Assembly (NCBI GenBank): GCA_023398155.1
Contig: JAEWSV010000015.1
Location: 1-7,988 of the forward strand
Length of the DNA: 7,988 nucleotides
Source of the DNA: Spirochaetota bacterium
Lineage (GTDB): Bacteria; Spirochaetota; Spirochaetia; Treponematales; Breznakiellaceae
Direction of reading: 5' to 3'
This document shows, piece after piece, positions 1 through 5,529 of this stretch; the stretch's first letter is position 1; each line of letters begins with the position of its first letter. The notes under the pieces are model-generated. The model did not search any database. It saw nothing but the letters and a program-made list of their open reading frames with translations, and was not told the origin of the DNA. Position numbers and translations under genes: made by a program.

Positions 1-888
1 CGGTACCGCATCGCGATCATCATCAAGACCCAAGAAGTGGCGACGAATTTCTTTTGGAGGTCGCTCCGCGAGGGCGTCGTTTCGGCCGCCCGCGACTTGG
101 GCGTGGACTACGAGATCGTAGCCGCCGAGAAGGAGAGCGACATCGAGGGGCAGATCAGCCTGGCCTTCCAGGCCTTGGAGCGCAAGCCCGATGCCGTGGT
201 GCTCGCGGCCGCTGACGTACGGCGCCTCATCCCCTTCGCCGAGGAAGTGCGGAAGCGCGGGATTCCGCTCGTCGGCATGGATTCTTTCCTCTCCAGCGAC
301 CACGCGCAGATCCGCATCGGAACGGACAACCTCCTCGCGGGCTCCAAGCTCGGCGCGGTCGCCGAAGCGCGCCTTCCGAAGGACGCCCCCATCGCCCTCA
401 TGTCGTACGTCGCGACGAGCTCCACCGCCATCGAACGGGAGCGCGGATTCCGCACCGCCGTCGTCGACGCGCTCCGCATCGTGGAGACCCTCTACTCCGA
501 GTCCGAGCAGGAGCGGGCCTACGAGCTCACCCGCGACCTCCTCTCTCGGCGCAAGGATATCCGCGCCCTCGTCACGCTCAACCTGCCGACGACCCTCGGC
601 GCCGCCCGAGCCGTAGCCGAGTCGGACCGCGCGGGGGAGCTGCTCCTGCTCGGCTTCGACAGCTCCAACGAGGTCGTCGCGTATATCGAGGACGGCCTCA
701 TGGCCGCGACCGTGGTCCAGAAACCCTTCAACATGGGCTACTTGGCCGTCCAGGCCGCCCTGGACCTCCTGCGCGGCGTGCGCAAGGACGGCTATCTGGA
801 CACCGGTTCCAACGTGGTGGAGAAATCGAACCTCTACGAGGAAGAGAACCAGCGCCTCTTGTTCCCCGCCGAAGTAGCGCCCCGGTAG
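1..888 (+). CDS. Sugar-type ABC transporter substrate-binding protein, 5' end missing
   Basis: The frame is open from base 1 and ends at TAG 886-888, leaving 295 visible residues. A GTG at 37 is inside the fold and is not the start: the upstream residues RYRIAIIIK form the first beta strand of a type I periplasmic binding protein. The start and presumably a signal peptide lie outside the window. Family marks are the FW..L.EG segment after strand 1 (residues 18-25), the RKPDAVVLAA strand, the GIPLVGMDS strand, a TDN motif before LLAGSKLG, an ERERGF segment, a LLGFDSS strand, and a tail with DTGSNVV and LLFP. These fit the Peripla_BP_4 / ribose-binding-like family, which captures sugars outside the inner membrane for an ABC importer. 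No ATPase or permease follows it; the next gene is convergent, so any partners lie upstream or elsewhere. A ligand-sensing protein for a two-component system is an alternative. The substrate cannot be named. Confidence 0.85.
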   Translation, partial: RYRIAIIIKTQEVATNFFWRSLREGVVSAARDLGVDYEIVAAEKESDIEGQISLAFQALERKPDAVVLAAADVRRLIPFAEEVRKRGIPLVGMDSFLSSDHAQIRIGTDNLLAGSKLGAVAEARLPKDAPIALMSYVATSSTAIERERGFRTAVVDALRIVETLYSESEQERAYELTRDLLSRRKDIRALVTLNLPTTLGAARAVAESDRAGELLLLGFDSSNEVVAYIEDGLMAATVVQKPFNMGYLAVQAALDLLRGVRKDGYLDTGSNVVEKSNLYEEENQRLLFPAEVAPR

Positions 889-891
889 ATT

Positions 892-930
892 CGCGGCCCG
901 CAGGCCGCGCCCCGCGCGCTATGCCGCGGG
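892..930. terminator. Paired GC hairpins between convergent genes (possible weak terminators)
   Basis: Two inverted repeats sit between the stop of the binding-protein gene (888) and the stop of the Rex-like gene (953). The first has 7-bp arms at 892-898 and 903-909 around a CGCA loop. The second has 6-bp arms at 911-916 and 925-930 around an 8-base loop. Neither is followed by a T-run on either strand, so they are not classic intrinsic terminators. Their place between two converging genes makes a role in stopping transcription or protecting 3' ends plausible, but unproven. Confidence 0.35.
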
Positions 931-952
931 CGGCGGCGGCTTTCCCGAATCT

Positions 953-1594
953 TCAGGACACTGCGGTTCGCCTGCCGCCGAGCTCTCCCGCCAGGGCGGC
1001 GAGCCGCGAGCCGAAGTCTTCCCGCACCACTACGAGCCGGTCGGGGAGAGGGAAGGCGAAGCCGGTCACGTCGAGGATGCCCTCCAGCTCCGACCGGGCG
1101 ATGGCGTCGGCGGCCGCCCGTACGCCGCCCGCGCTCTCCGCGAGGATGCCGATCTTCACGCCCCTACGCCTGCATGAATCGCTCAGCTTGGAAACGGGGA
1201 GTACGCGGTGGCCCATGAGGAGCGAGCCGATGAGCACCGGATCGCTCTCGAAAACCGCGACGACCTTGAAACCGTGCAGCGCGATGTTCTCGTCGGCGAG
1301 CACGGCGGCGCCGAGCTCGGCGGCGCCGATTAGGCAAACTTCGGCAAAGGCTTCCGTGTCCAGGAACCGCGTCACGATCCGCGTCGTCTCCGCGACGGGG
1401 AATCCGAACTTGGCCTTTCCCTCGGCACCGATGGAGCCGAGGTCTTTACGGACTTGGATGGCGCCGAGTCCGAGCCGCTTGGCCAAAGCCTCCGAGGATA
1501 GCCAGAGGTCGCCTTTGCCTTCGCGTTCGCGGAGTACGCGGAGGTAAAAGGGAAGGCGCCTGAGGGTAGCGAGCGGAACGCCGGGGTTCGCCAT
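953..1594 (-). CDS. rex: Rex-family redox-sensing transcriptional regulator, divergent
   Basis: A 213-residue protein, the usual Rex length. The N-terminal winged helix holds ATLRRLPFYLRVL (9-21), LSSEALAKRLG (32-42) and the recognition helix IQVRKDL (46-52) followed by GSIG and FGF, as in Rex. Residues 85-200 match the Rossmann half: IGAAELGAAV (89-98), FESDPVLIG (115-123), an ADAI helix, and a tail resembling the Rex end (VVVREDFGSRLAAL, 188-201). Standard Rex represses fermentation and respiration genes and lets go of DNA when NADH binds. Here three NADH-pocket features are changed: GxGxxG reads GxAxxG (A92), the FD after strand 2 is FE, and the usual VP and NF motifs are replaced by ES (153-154) and DV (175-176). 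The start at 1594 puts MANPGVPLATLRRLP at the normal distance. An in-frame ATG at 1633, just after the MATE stop, would add 13 atypical residues. No good Shine-Dalgarno precedes 1594. It probably forms a unit with the MATE gene and also has its own promoter. Confidence 0.85.
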   Translation of the reverse strand: MANPGVPLATLRRLPFYLRVLREREGKGDLWLSSEALAKRLGLGAIQVRKDLGSIGAEGKAKFGFPVAETTRIVTRFLDTEAFAEVCLIGAAELGAAVLADENIALHGFKVVAVFESDPVLIGSLLMGHRVLPVSKLSDSCRRRGVKIGILAESAGGVRAAADAIARSELEGILDVTGFAFPLPDRLVVVREDFGSRLAALAGELGGRRTAVS

Positions 1595-1601
1595 ACGAAA
1601 G

Positions 1602-1630
1602 AGTATAGGAGAGCCGCGGCGCCCTGTCAC
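1602..1630 (-). promoter_or_regulatory. Candidate sigma-70-type promoter for rex, predicting a leaderless mRNA
   Basis: On the minus strand GTGACA (1625-1630, five of six matches to TTGACA) and TATACT (1602-1607, five of six to TATAAT) are separated by exactly 17 bases. Only seven bases lie between the -10 box and the A of the rex ATG at 1594, so transcription would begin at or one base before the start codon. This agrees with the lack of a ribosome binding site there. The -35 box lies between the MATE stop and rex, so rex could be expressed apart from the pump gene. Confidence 0.55.
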
Positions 1631-1636
1631 CATGGC

Positions 1637-3043
1637 CTAGGCGGCCGCGGAAACGTCCCGCTCGCCCTGCCGCGTCCCGGCGCGGATTTCCGACCGCATC
1701 CTGCCCAGGTACGCGATGCCGATCGCCGCGGTAGCGAGGTCGGCCGCAGGGCCGGCCAAGCAGACGCCGTCGAGGCCGAACCAGCGAGGGAGGATGAGTA
1801 TGCCGAGGAACATCACCGCGTTGCGCGAGAGCATGAGTACGCCGGAGGGGAGGGCGCGGCCCGTCGCCTGGAAATACGTCATCGGCAGGAGGCCGACGGG
1901 GAAGACGGCGAAGGCGATCATGAAGATCCGGAGCGCGCGCACGCCGAGCTCGGCGAGGGCCGCGTCGTCGCTGAAGAGACCGACGATGGACTCGGGGGCC
2001 AGGACGACGACGGCCTCGGCCGCCGCGGCGAAGACGAAAGTCCAGAAAAGGACCAAGAGGGACAATTTCCGTAGCCGATTCCAATTCCGGGCGCCGTAAT
2101 TGTACCCGAAGAGCGGTTGGGCGCCGTTCGTGATGCCCCAGAGCGGATAGCTCACGACCATGCTGACCGTGTTGATCACGCCGATGACCGCCAGGGCGAG
2201 GTCGCCGCCGTACGGGCGGATGGCGCCGTTCGCCGCGAGGAGGACGGCTACGGTGGCCAGGTGCACGAGGAAGACGGGGAGGCCGATGGCGCTTTCCTGG
2301 ACGACGAGGTCGGCCGGAGTGGCCGTATCGTCGGCGGCGACCGCGGCTGCAGTGGGGAAGAGCCGCGAGGCTTGAATCTTGAGCGCGCTCCGTTTTCCTT
2401 GCACCGCCATGAGCGTGAGGATCAGGGACGCGACTTGGGAAATCACCGTGGCGAGCGCCGCCCCGGCGAGTCCCCAACGGAAGCCGAAAATGAAAAGCGG
2501 GTCCAGCGCGAGGTTGAGGGCGGTTCCCGCGAGGCTGACGGCGAAGGCGGTCCGCGGCCGACCCTCGACTTGTAAGGAGGCGGAGGCCGCCATGGCGGCG
2601 GATTGGAGGGGAAGCCCGAGGAGGAGGATGCCGAGGAAGACCCGCGCGTCCTCGGCGATGGCCGCTCCGGCGCCGAACAGGGACAGTAGGGGCCGCGCGA
2701 AGAGCCAAATGACGAGGGAGGTCGCGGCCGTGGCGAGGAATGCGACGCCCGTTCCGACCGAGACTGCGGCGCGCGCGCGATCGGTTTTCCCCGCTCCGAG
2801 GGCGACGGAAGCGACGCTGCGCGCGCCGACGGAGAAGAGAAGGCCGACGGCCATGCCGACGACCATGAAGGGAAAGGCGGCGGTCGCGGCCGCGATGCCG
2901 TCTACGCCGACCCCTCGGCCGACGAAGACGCGGTCGGTGAGCGAGTAAAGCGCGGCGACGAGCATGGAAGCGGTCGCGGGGATGGAGAACTCCCAGAGGA
3001 GTTTGCCGATGGGCGCGGAGCCCATCCGTTCGGATTTGTCCAT
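1637..3043 (-). CDS. MATE-family multidrug efflux transporter (MepA/DinF-like)
   Basis: A 468-residue polytopic membrane protein, close to the usual MATE length of about 450. MATE pumps export cationic drugs and metabolites across the inner membrane in exchange for sodium or protons. Marks seen in order: PIGKLLWEFSIPA (11-23), LTDRVFVGRGVG (35-46), a FPFMVVGMAVGLLFSVG helix (57-73), LDPLFIFG (180-187) with GLAGAALATVISQ (191-203) at the end of the first half, and in the second half ITNGAQPLFGYNYGAR (304-319), QATGRALPSG (392-401) and FGLDGV (422-427). The doubled pattern is the standard two bundles of six helices. The ATG at 3043 has GGGG six bases upstream. The frame stays open to 3655, but that extension is antisense to the neighbouring regulator and does not look like a MATE N-terminus. 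It is divergent from the Crp/Fnr-type gene, a common arrangement for a pump and its regulator, and lies just upstream of rex on the same strand (42 bases between stop and start). The exported compound is unknown. Confidence 0.92.
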   Translation of the reverse strand: MDKSERMGSAPIGKLLWEFSIPATASMLVAALYSLTDRVFVGRGVGVDGIAAATAAFPFMVVGMAVGLLFSVGARSVASVALGAGKTDRARAAVSVGTGVAFLATAATSLVIWLFARPLLSLFGAGAAIAEDARVFLGILLLGLPLQSAAMAASASLQVEGRPRTAFAVSLAGTALNLALDPLFIFGFRWGLAGAALATVISQVASLILTLMAVQGKRSALKIQASRLFPTAAAVAADDTATPADLVVQESAIGLPVFLVHLATVAVLLAANGAIRPYGGDLALAVIGVINTVSMVVSYPLWGITNGAQPLFGYNYGARNWNRLRKLSLLVLFWTFVFAAAAEAVVVLAPESIVGLFSDDAALAELGVRALRIFMIAFAVFPVGLLPMTYFQATGRALPSGVLMLSRNAVMFLGILILPRWFGLDGVCLAGPAADLATAAIGIAYLGRMRSEIRAGTRQGERDVSAAA

Positions 3044-3051
3044 ATGAAACC

Positions 3052-3066
3052 CCGTACGTCGTACGG
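3052..3066. repeat. Inverted repeat next to the MATE ribosome binding site
   Basis: CCGTACG and CGTACGG form perfect 7-bp arms around a single T. An overlapping 10-bp palindrome, CGGTCGACCG, follows at 3064-3073. On the MATE mRNA the first repeat touches the GGGG at 3050-3053 that serves as Shine-Dalgarno. It could act as a protein operator or as a small RNA hairpin that limits ribosome access. A shorter CCGTACGG palindrome lies at 3256-3263, at the predicted start of the divergent transcript, so both could belong to one regulator. Confidence 0.45.
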
Positions 3067-3157
3067 TCGACCGGAAAGCCCACGGCCGGAATCGATGTCC
3101 GCGCCGCGGCCCGGGCCTTTCGCCCCGAACCGGTAAAAACGTAACGACTACCGGTCG

Positions 3158-3187
3158 AACATACCGGAGCCGCCTTCCGGTGGTCAA
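3158..3187 (-). promoter_or_regulatory. Candidate promoter of the MATE-rex unit with a dyad in the spacer
   Basis: On the minus strand TTGACC (3182-3187, five of six) and TATGTT (3158-3163, four of six) are separated by 18 bases. Transcription would start near 3151, leaving a leader of about 108 bases before the MATE ATG. The spacer is almost entirely occupied by an inverted repeat (3163-3181), described in its own entry. Confidence 0.5.
3163..3181. promoter_or_regulatory. Inverted repeat filling the spacer of the MATE promoter (possible operator)
   Basis: ACCGGA (3163-3168) and TCCGGT (3176-3181) are perfect 6-bp arms seven bases apart. They lie exactly between the candidate -35 and -10 boxes of the MATE promoter. 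Related ACCGGT sixmers occur nearby at 3129-3134 and 3150-3155, so a regulator might bind several sites here. A dyad between the two boxes is the classic position for MerR-family activators, though those promoters usually have 19-20 base spacers rather than 18. No MerR-type gene is seen in the window. The Crp/Fnr-type neighbour is the nearest candidate binder. Confidence 0.45.
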
Positions 3188-3245
3188 GAGAAATGCAAAC
3201 TCCCCAATTGCCCAGCCGGAGAAGCGCCGAACGGTAGCGCCGGGG

Positions 3246-3251
3246 TATAAT
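3246..3251 (+). promoter_or_regulatory. -10 box of the Crp/Fnr-type gene
   Basis: TATAAT matches the consensus fully and lies 32 bases before the ATG at 3284, putting the transcript start near 3258. No -35 box is visible at the proper distance (3223-3228 reads AGCGCC) and there is no extended -10 TG. The promoter may therefore need an activator. The palindrome CCGTACGG (3256-3263) spans the expected start point, which suits self-repression. Confidence 0.6.
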
Positions 3252-3283
3252 CGAACCGTACGGGCGCGGGTAGAGGGAGACGG

Positions 3284-3871
3284 ATGACCGGGAAGGGAGA
3301 CTATTTCCAAGAACTCATCGCCTCCATGCGCTTTCCGAAAGGAATTCCGCGCGGGGAGCTCCAAGAGTTCTTCAAGCTCAAAAAGACGATGTCGGTGGAG
3401 AAGAATGCTTTTTTCTTGCGGGCGGGCGAAGTCCCGGATCGGATCGGATACGTGGTTTCGGGCTTGATGCGCCTGTTCTACGTCACCGAAGCCGGCGCCG
3501 AAGTAAACAAGCATTTTTGCGTAGAGAGAAGCCTCGCCGTAAATTACAACGCTTTTCTCCGAAGAGAACGATCGAGAATCTACATACAAGCGCTGGAAGA
3601 AACGAAGCTCCTGGCCATCGACTACGATGCGTATGTCCATCTCCTGGACCGGCATGAGTGTTGGCGGACGATCGCCGGAAAATTATCCGAAATGCTGGTG
3701 GTGTTAAGCCACAAGAGGGAGTCGGAATTGATGCTCATGAACGCCGCGGAGCGGTATTCGCAGTTCATGCTCGATTACCCGAACCTCTCCGCCCGGTTGA
3801 CCCAATACCACATCGCCTCCTACCTCGGCATCACCCCCGAATCCCTGAGCAGGATCCGCGCGAGCCTTTGA
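3284..3871 (+). CDS. Crp/Fnr-family transcriptional regulator
   Basis: A 195-residue protein with the two-domain Crp/Fnr layout. Residues about 20-115 form the cyclic-nucleotide-type beta barrel (KNAFFLRAGEVPDRIGYVVSG at 40-60, then MRLFYVTEAGAEV, and an IYIQALEETKLLAID strand at 99-113). A dimer helix runs from about 118 to 150, and a helix-turn-helix from 172 to 192 includes IASYLGITPESLSRIR (177-192). The barrel lacks the GE...R.A phosphate-binding cassette of true cAMP receptors and has no Fnr cysteine cluster, so the signal is unknown. This short, HTH-ended type is common in Bacteroidetes and elsewhere. GAGGGAG at 3272-3278 precedes the ATG at a good distance. The gene is AT-richer than its neighbours (3541-3600 is 42% G+C), which may point to transfer. 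It is divergent from the MATE-rex unit and upstream of the SDR/methyltransferase pair, so it may control either or both. Confidence 0.87.
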   Translation: MTGKGDYFQELIASMRFPKGIPRGELQEFFKLKKTMSVEKNAFFLRAGEVPDRIGYVVSGLMRLFYVTEAGAEVNKHFCVERSLAVNYNAFLRRERSRIYIQALEETKLLAIDYDAYVHLLDRHECWRTIAGKLSEMLVVLSHKRESELMLMNAAERYSQFMLDYPNLSARLTQYHIASYLGITPESLSRIRASL

Positions 3872-3964
3872 TGCCCCTTCTTCGCTGCCGAATCCGATAC
3901 GGTTCCGCGAGCGATCTTATCCTACGTCAATGAATGGATGGGCTTCCGCCGGCTACATTGGTCT

Positions 3965-3986
3965 CGGATTCCGAAGACGGAATCCG
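3965..3986 (+). repeat. Perfect 9-bp hairpin just upstream of the SDR ribosome binding site
   Basis: CGGATTCCG (3965-3973) and CGGAATCCG (3978-3986) pair perfectly around an AAGA tetraloop, with a possible extra T-G pair outside. No T-run follows, so it is not a terminator. The AGGAGG begins three bases after the stem. It may mark an operator, a processed or stabilised mRNA 5' end, or a structure that affects ribosome loading. The surrounding gap (3872-4004) holds no other clear element and no convincing promoter. Confidence 0.6.
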
Positions 3987-3989
3987 GAC

Positions 3990-3995
3990 AGGAGG
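3990..3995 (+). promoter_or_regulatory. Ribosome binding site fixing the SDR start
   Basis: A full AGGAGG lies nine bases before the ATG at 4005. The same frame is open from an ATG at 3930, but the residues before 4005 (rich in arginine, encoded partly by the hairpin and this site) do not resemble an SDR N-terminus. The next ATG, at 4011, is 15 bases away and less well placed. Confidence 0.8.
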
Positions 3996-4004
3996 CGGAA
4001 AGCG

Positions 4005-4757
4005 ATGAGTATGAATCTTTCGAAGAAGACCGTGGTGATCACCGGCGCTTCCATGGGGCTCGGCAAGGTTCTCGCGCTGAAATTGTGTACGCGCGGCGCG
4101 GACCTGGCGCTCCTCGCGCGAAGCGGGAATTTGCTGAGGGAGGTCCAAGCCGAGGCGGAACGGCTGTCGGGGAAACGCCCCTTCATCGTCGTCTGCGACC
4201 TCGCGGATGACGCGGCCGTGGGCAGGGCGGCCGAAGCGATCGGAAACCGGTATCCGCGAGTGGACGTGCTCGTCAACAACGCGGGCGTGGGTATCCATAA
4301 GACGTTTGAGGATATGTCCTGCGAGGAAATGCGGAGGCAATGCGCGGTGAATTGCTTGGGGCCTTTCTACTGCGTCAAGGCCTTGCTCCCCCTGCTCAAG
4401 CGATCCGATTCGGCGTACGTCGTGAACGTCGGGTCTTTAGCGGGAGAGGTCTCCTTCGTCGACAACTATCTTTACGCGCTCACCAAGACCTGGACCGCGC
4501 GCTTTACCTCCGGCGTCCGGAGGGAACTATCCAAGTACGGTATCCGCGTCGGCTTATTCTTGCCGGGGCTCCTGCGCACGTCGTTCAACAAGGCGGCCGA
4601 GGGAGGAAAGCCGTTTCCTCCGTTCATGATGATCGATCCCGAGAAAGCCGCGGAGGAAATCATCGGGATGATCGGGAAACGGAAGAAAGAACGGTACCTG
4701 TACCGATGGATGCTTCTTCCCATGAAGATGCGGCAAGTATGCGGAGGGATATCATGA
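4005..4757 (+). CDS. Short-chain dehydrogenase/reductase (SDR), classical type
   Basis: A 250-residue NAD(P)-dependent oxidoreductase, the normal classical SDR length. The cofactor-binding TGASMGLG is at 13-20 and an acidic DLAD at 65-68. NNAGVG is at 91-96 and the structural Asn at 116. The catalytic set is Ser144, Tyr157 and Lys161 (YALTK), 13 residues between Ser and Tyr as usual, followed by PGLLRTSF. Arg39 at the end of strand 2 (LLARS) is typical of NADP-preferring members such as the DltE/YdfG and hydroxysteroid-dehydrogenase-like group. The substrate cannot be told from sequence; a ketone, aldehyde or lipid-linked carbonyl is likely. The C-terminus (KKERYLYRWMLLPMKMR) is basic and aromatic and could touch the membrane. 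Its TGA overlaps the ATG of the following membrane methyltransferase-like gene, so the two are translationally coupled and probably act in one pathway. Confidence 0.92.
   Translation: MSMNLSKKTVVITGASMGLGKVLALKLCTRGADLALLARSGNLLREVQAEAERLSGKRPFIVVCDLADDAAVGRAAEAIGNRYPRVDVLVNNAGVGIHKTFEDMSCEEMRRQCAVNCLGPFYCVKALLPLLKRSDSAYVVNVGSLAGEVSFVDNYLYALTKTWTARFTSGVRRELSKYGIRVGLFLPGLLRTSFNKAAEGGKPFPPFMMIDPEKAAEEIIGMIGKRKKERYLYRWMLLPMKMRQVCGGIS
4743..4748 (+). promoter_or_regulatory. Ribosome binding site at the ATGA overlap
   Basis: GGAGGG inside the last codons of the SDR gene lies five bases before the ATG at 4754. That ATG overlaps the SDR stop as ATGA (4754-4757). This favours 4754 over the in-frame ATG at 4739 and over the long open frame that runs back to 4340, which is a shadow of the SDR gene. 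Confidence 0.75.
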
Positions 4758-5362
4758 TCGGCGAGGACCTTTTTCACGCGCTTTTCATCGTCGCCGCGCT
4801 CTCGTTCGCCGGCCTTTGGCTCGCGAACCTTATTCGCGTGGGCATCAGCCGGGACAAGTTCTACGGCCGGAAAGAAGGGGCTGCGATCGCCGCCCCGCGC
4901 TTCCTCCTGCTCGGCTCGAGCCTCGCGGGCATGGCGGTCTACTGCGTCGACGCGGACCTGATGGGCTGGGCGGCGTTTCCGGTGCCGGCTTTCCTGCGCG
5001 GCGCGGGCTTCCTGCTCTGCCTGGCGGCGCTCGCGCTCTTCCGGAGCGTGCTCAGGGCCCTCGGGCGGAACTTCAGCACTACGCTCACCATCGCCGAGGG
5101 ACAGTCGCTCGTGGTCCGCGGTCCGTATCGGTGGGTCCGGCATCCCATGTACGTATCGTTCGTGATACTCTGGATCGGGTACCTTCTCCTCTCGGCCGAT
5201 TGGTTCATCGGCCTGACGGGGATAGCGGGCTTCATCCACGCCATGGTCATCCGTACCCCGAAAGAGGAGCGCATGATGATCGATCGATTCGGCGATGAAT
5301 ACCGGGAATACATGGCGCGCACCGGGCGTTATCTTCCGCGGTTTTCCGCCGCGCTTCGGTAA
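4754..5362 (+). CDS. Isoprenylcysteine carboxyl methyltransferase (ICMT/PEMT)-family membrane protein
   Basis: A 202-residue integral membrane protein with about four to five hydrophobic segments (around 6-27, 49-66, 73-96, 134-148 and 150-166). The C-terminal third carries the family signature: GRNFS (104-108), the cofactor-binding GPYRWVRHPMY (123-133), the acidic pair Glu171-Glu172 in TPKEER, and FGDEYREYMARTGRYLP (179-195). Family members use S-adenosylmethionine to methylate lipids or prenylated groups at the membrane. Bacterial members are mostly uncharacterised, and some act on isoprenoid or carotenoid carboxylates or phospholipid head groups. Coupling to the SDR gene suggests successive steps on a common lipophilic compound; that is inference. 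No convincing terminator follows; a weak 6-bp stem at 5354-5369 spans the stop codon, and the next T-run (5381-5386) is 12 bases further on. Confidence 0.85.
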   Translation: MIGEDLFHALFIVAALSFAGLWLANLIRVGISRDKFYGRKEGAAIAAPRFLLLGSSLAGMAVYCVDADLMGWAAFPVPAFLRGAGFLLCLAALALFRSVLRALGRNFSTTLTIAEGQSLVVRGPYRWVRHPMYVSFVILWIGYLLLSADWFIGLTGIAGFIHAMVIRTPKEERMMIDRFGDEYREYMARTGRYLPRFSAALR

Positions 5363-5529
5363 TCCGAGGACGCATGCCGTATTTTTCCCGCGAGTGCACA
5401 ATTTTCTACCTCTTGTACGCAATCCTCGATTACGCGTTCGGGGAAACGGGGGGACACTGAGAACGGACTAACGAAGGGTCCGCCGGATCCGTAACGCGAG
5501 TCCGAACCGTTTTCAAAGGAGCGTGTGTT
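5363..5529 (+). promoter_or_regulatory. Leader/control region of mglB
   Basis: This gap of 167 bases holds no gene. The left half (5380-5440) is AT-richer and is where a promoter is expected, but I find no -35/-10 pair with good spacing. An imperfect dyad at 5418-5434 (CGCAATC, three bases, GATTACG; six of seven pairs) could be an operator. The right half could fold: CGGACT (5464-5469) pairs with AGTCCG (5499-5504) around an inner palindrome CGGATCCG. AAAGGAG (5515-5521) is the mglB ribosome binding site, eight bases before the ATG. Confidence 0.4.

Noticed and set aside
953..3043. Classical Rex operators (TTGTGA-N6-TCACAA type) near the MATE/rex unit or mglB
   Set aside because: I scanned the intergenic regions for both half-sites by eye and found no pair.
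1446..3083. Open frame of 545 codons on the minus strand overlapping the MATE and rex genes
   Set aside because: An arginine/proline-rich alternate reading of the MATE gene; the MATE frame has clear helices and family motifs.
3044..3655. 204-residue N-terminal extension of the MATE frame
   Set aside because: It is antisense to the Crp/Fnr-type gene and crosses the divergent promoter region. MATE proteins are about 450 residues, matching the start at 3043.
3930..4004. Upstream start for the SDR gene
   Set aside because: The AGGAGG at 3990-3995 and the SDR N-terminal pattern fix the start at 4005.
4340..4753. Upstream extension of the methyltransferase-like frame
   Set aside because: It lies within the SDR gene in another frame and is rich in Arg/Gly; the ATGA overlap with GGAGGG fixes the start at 4754.
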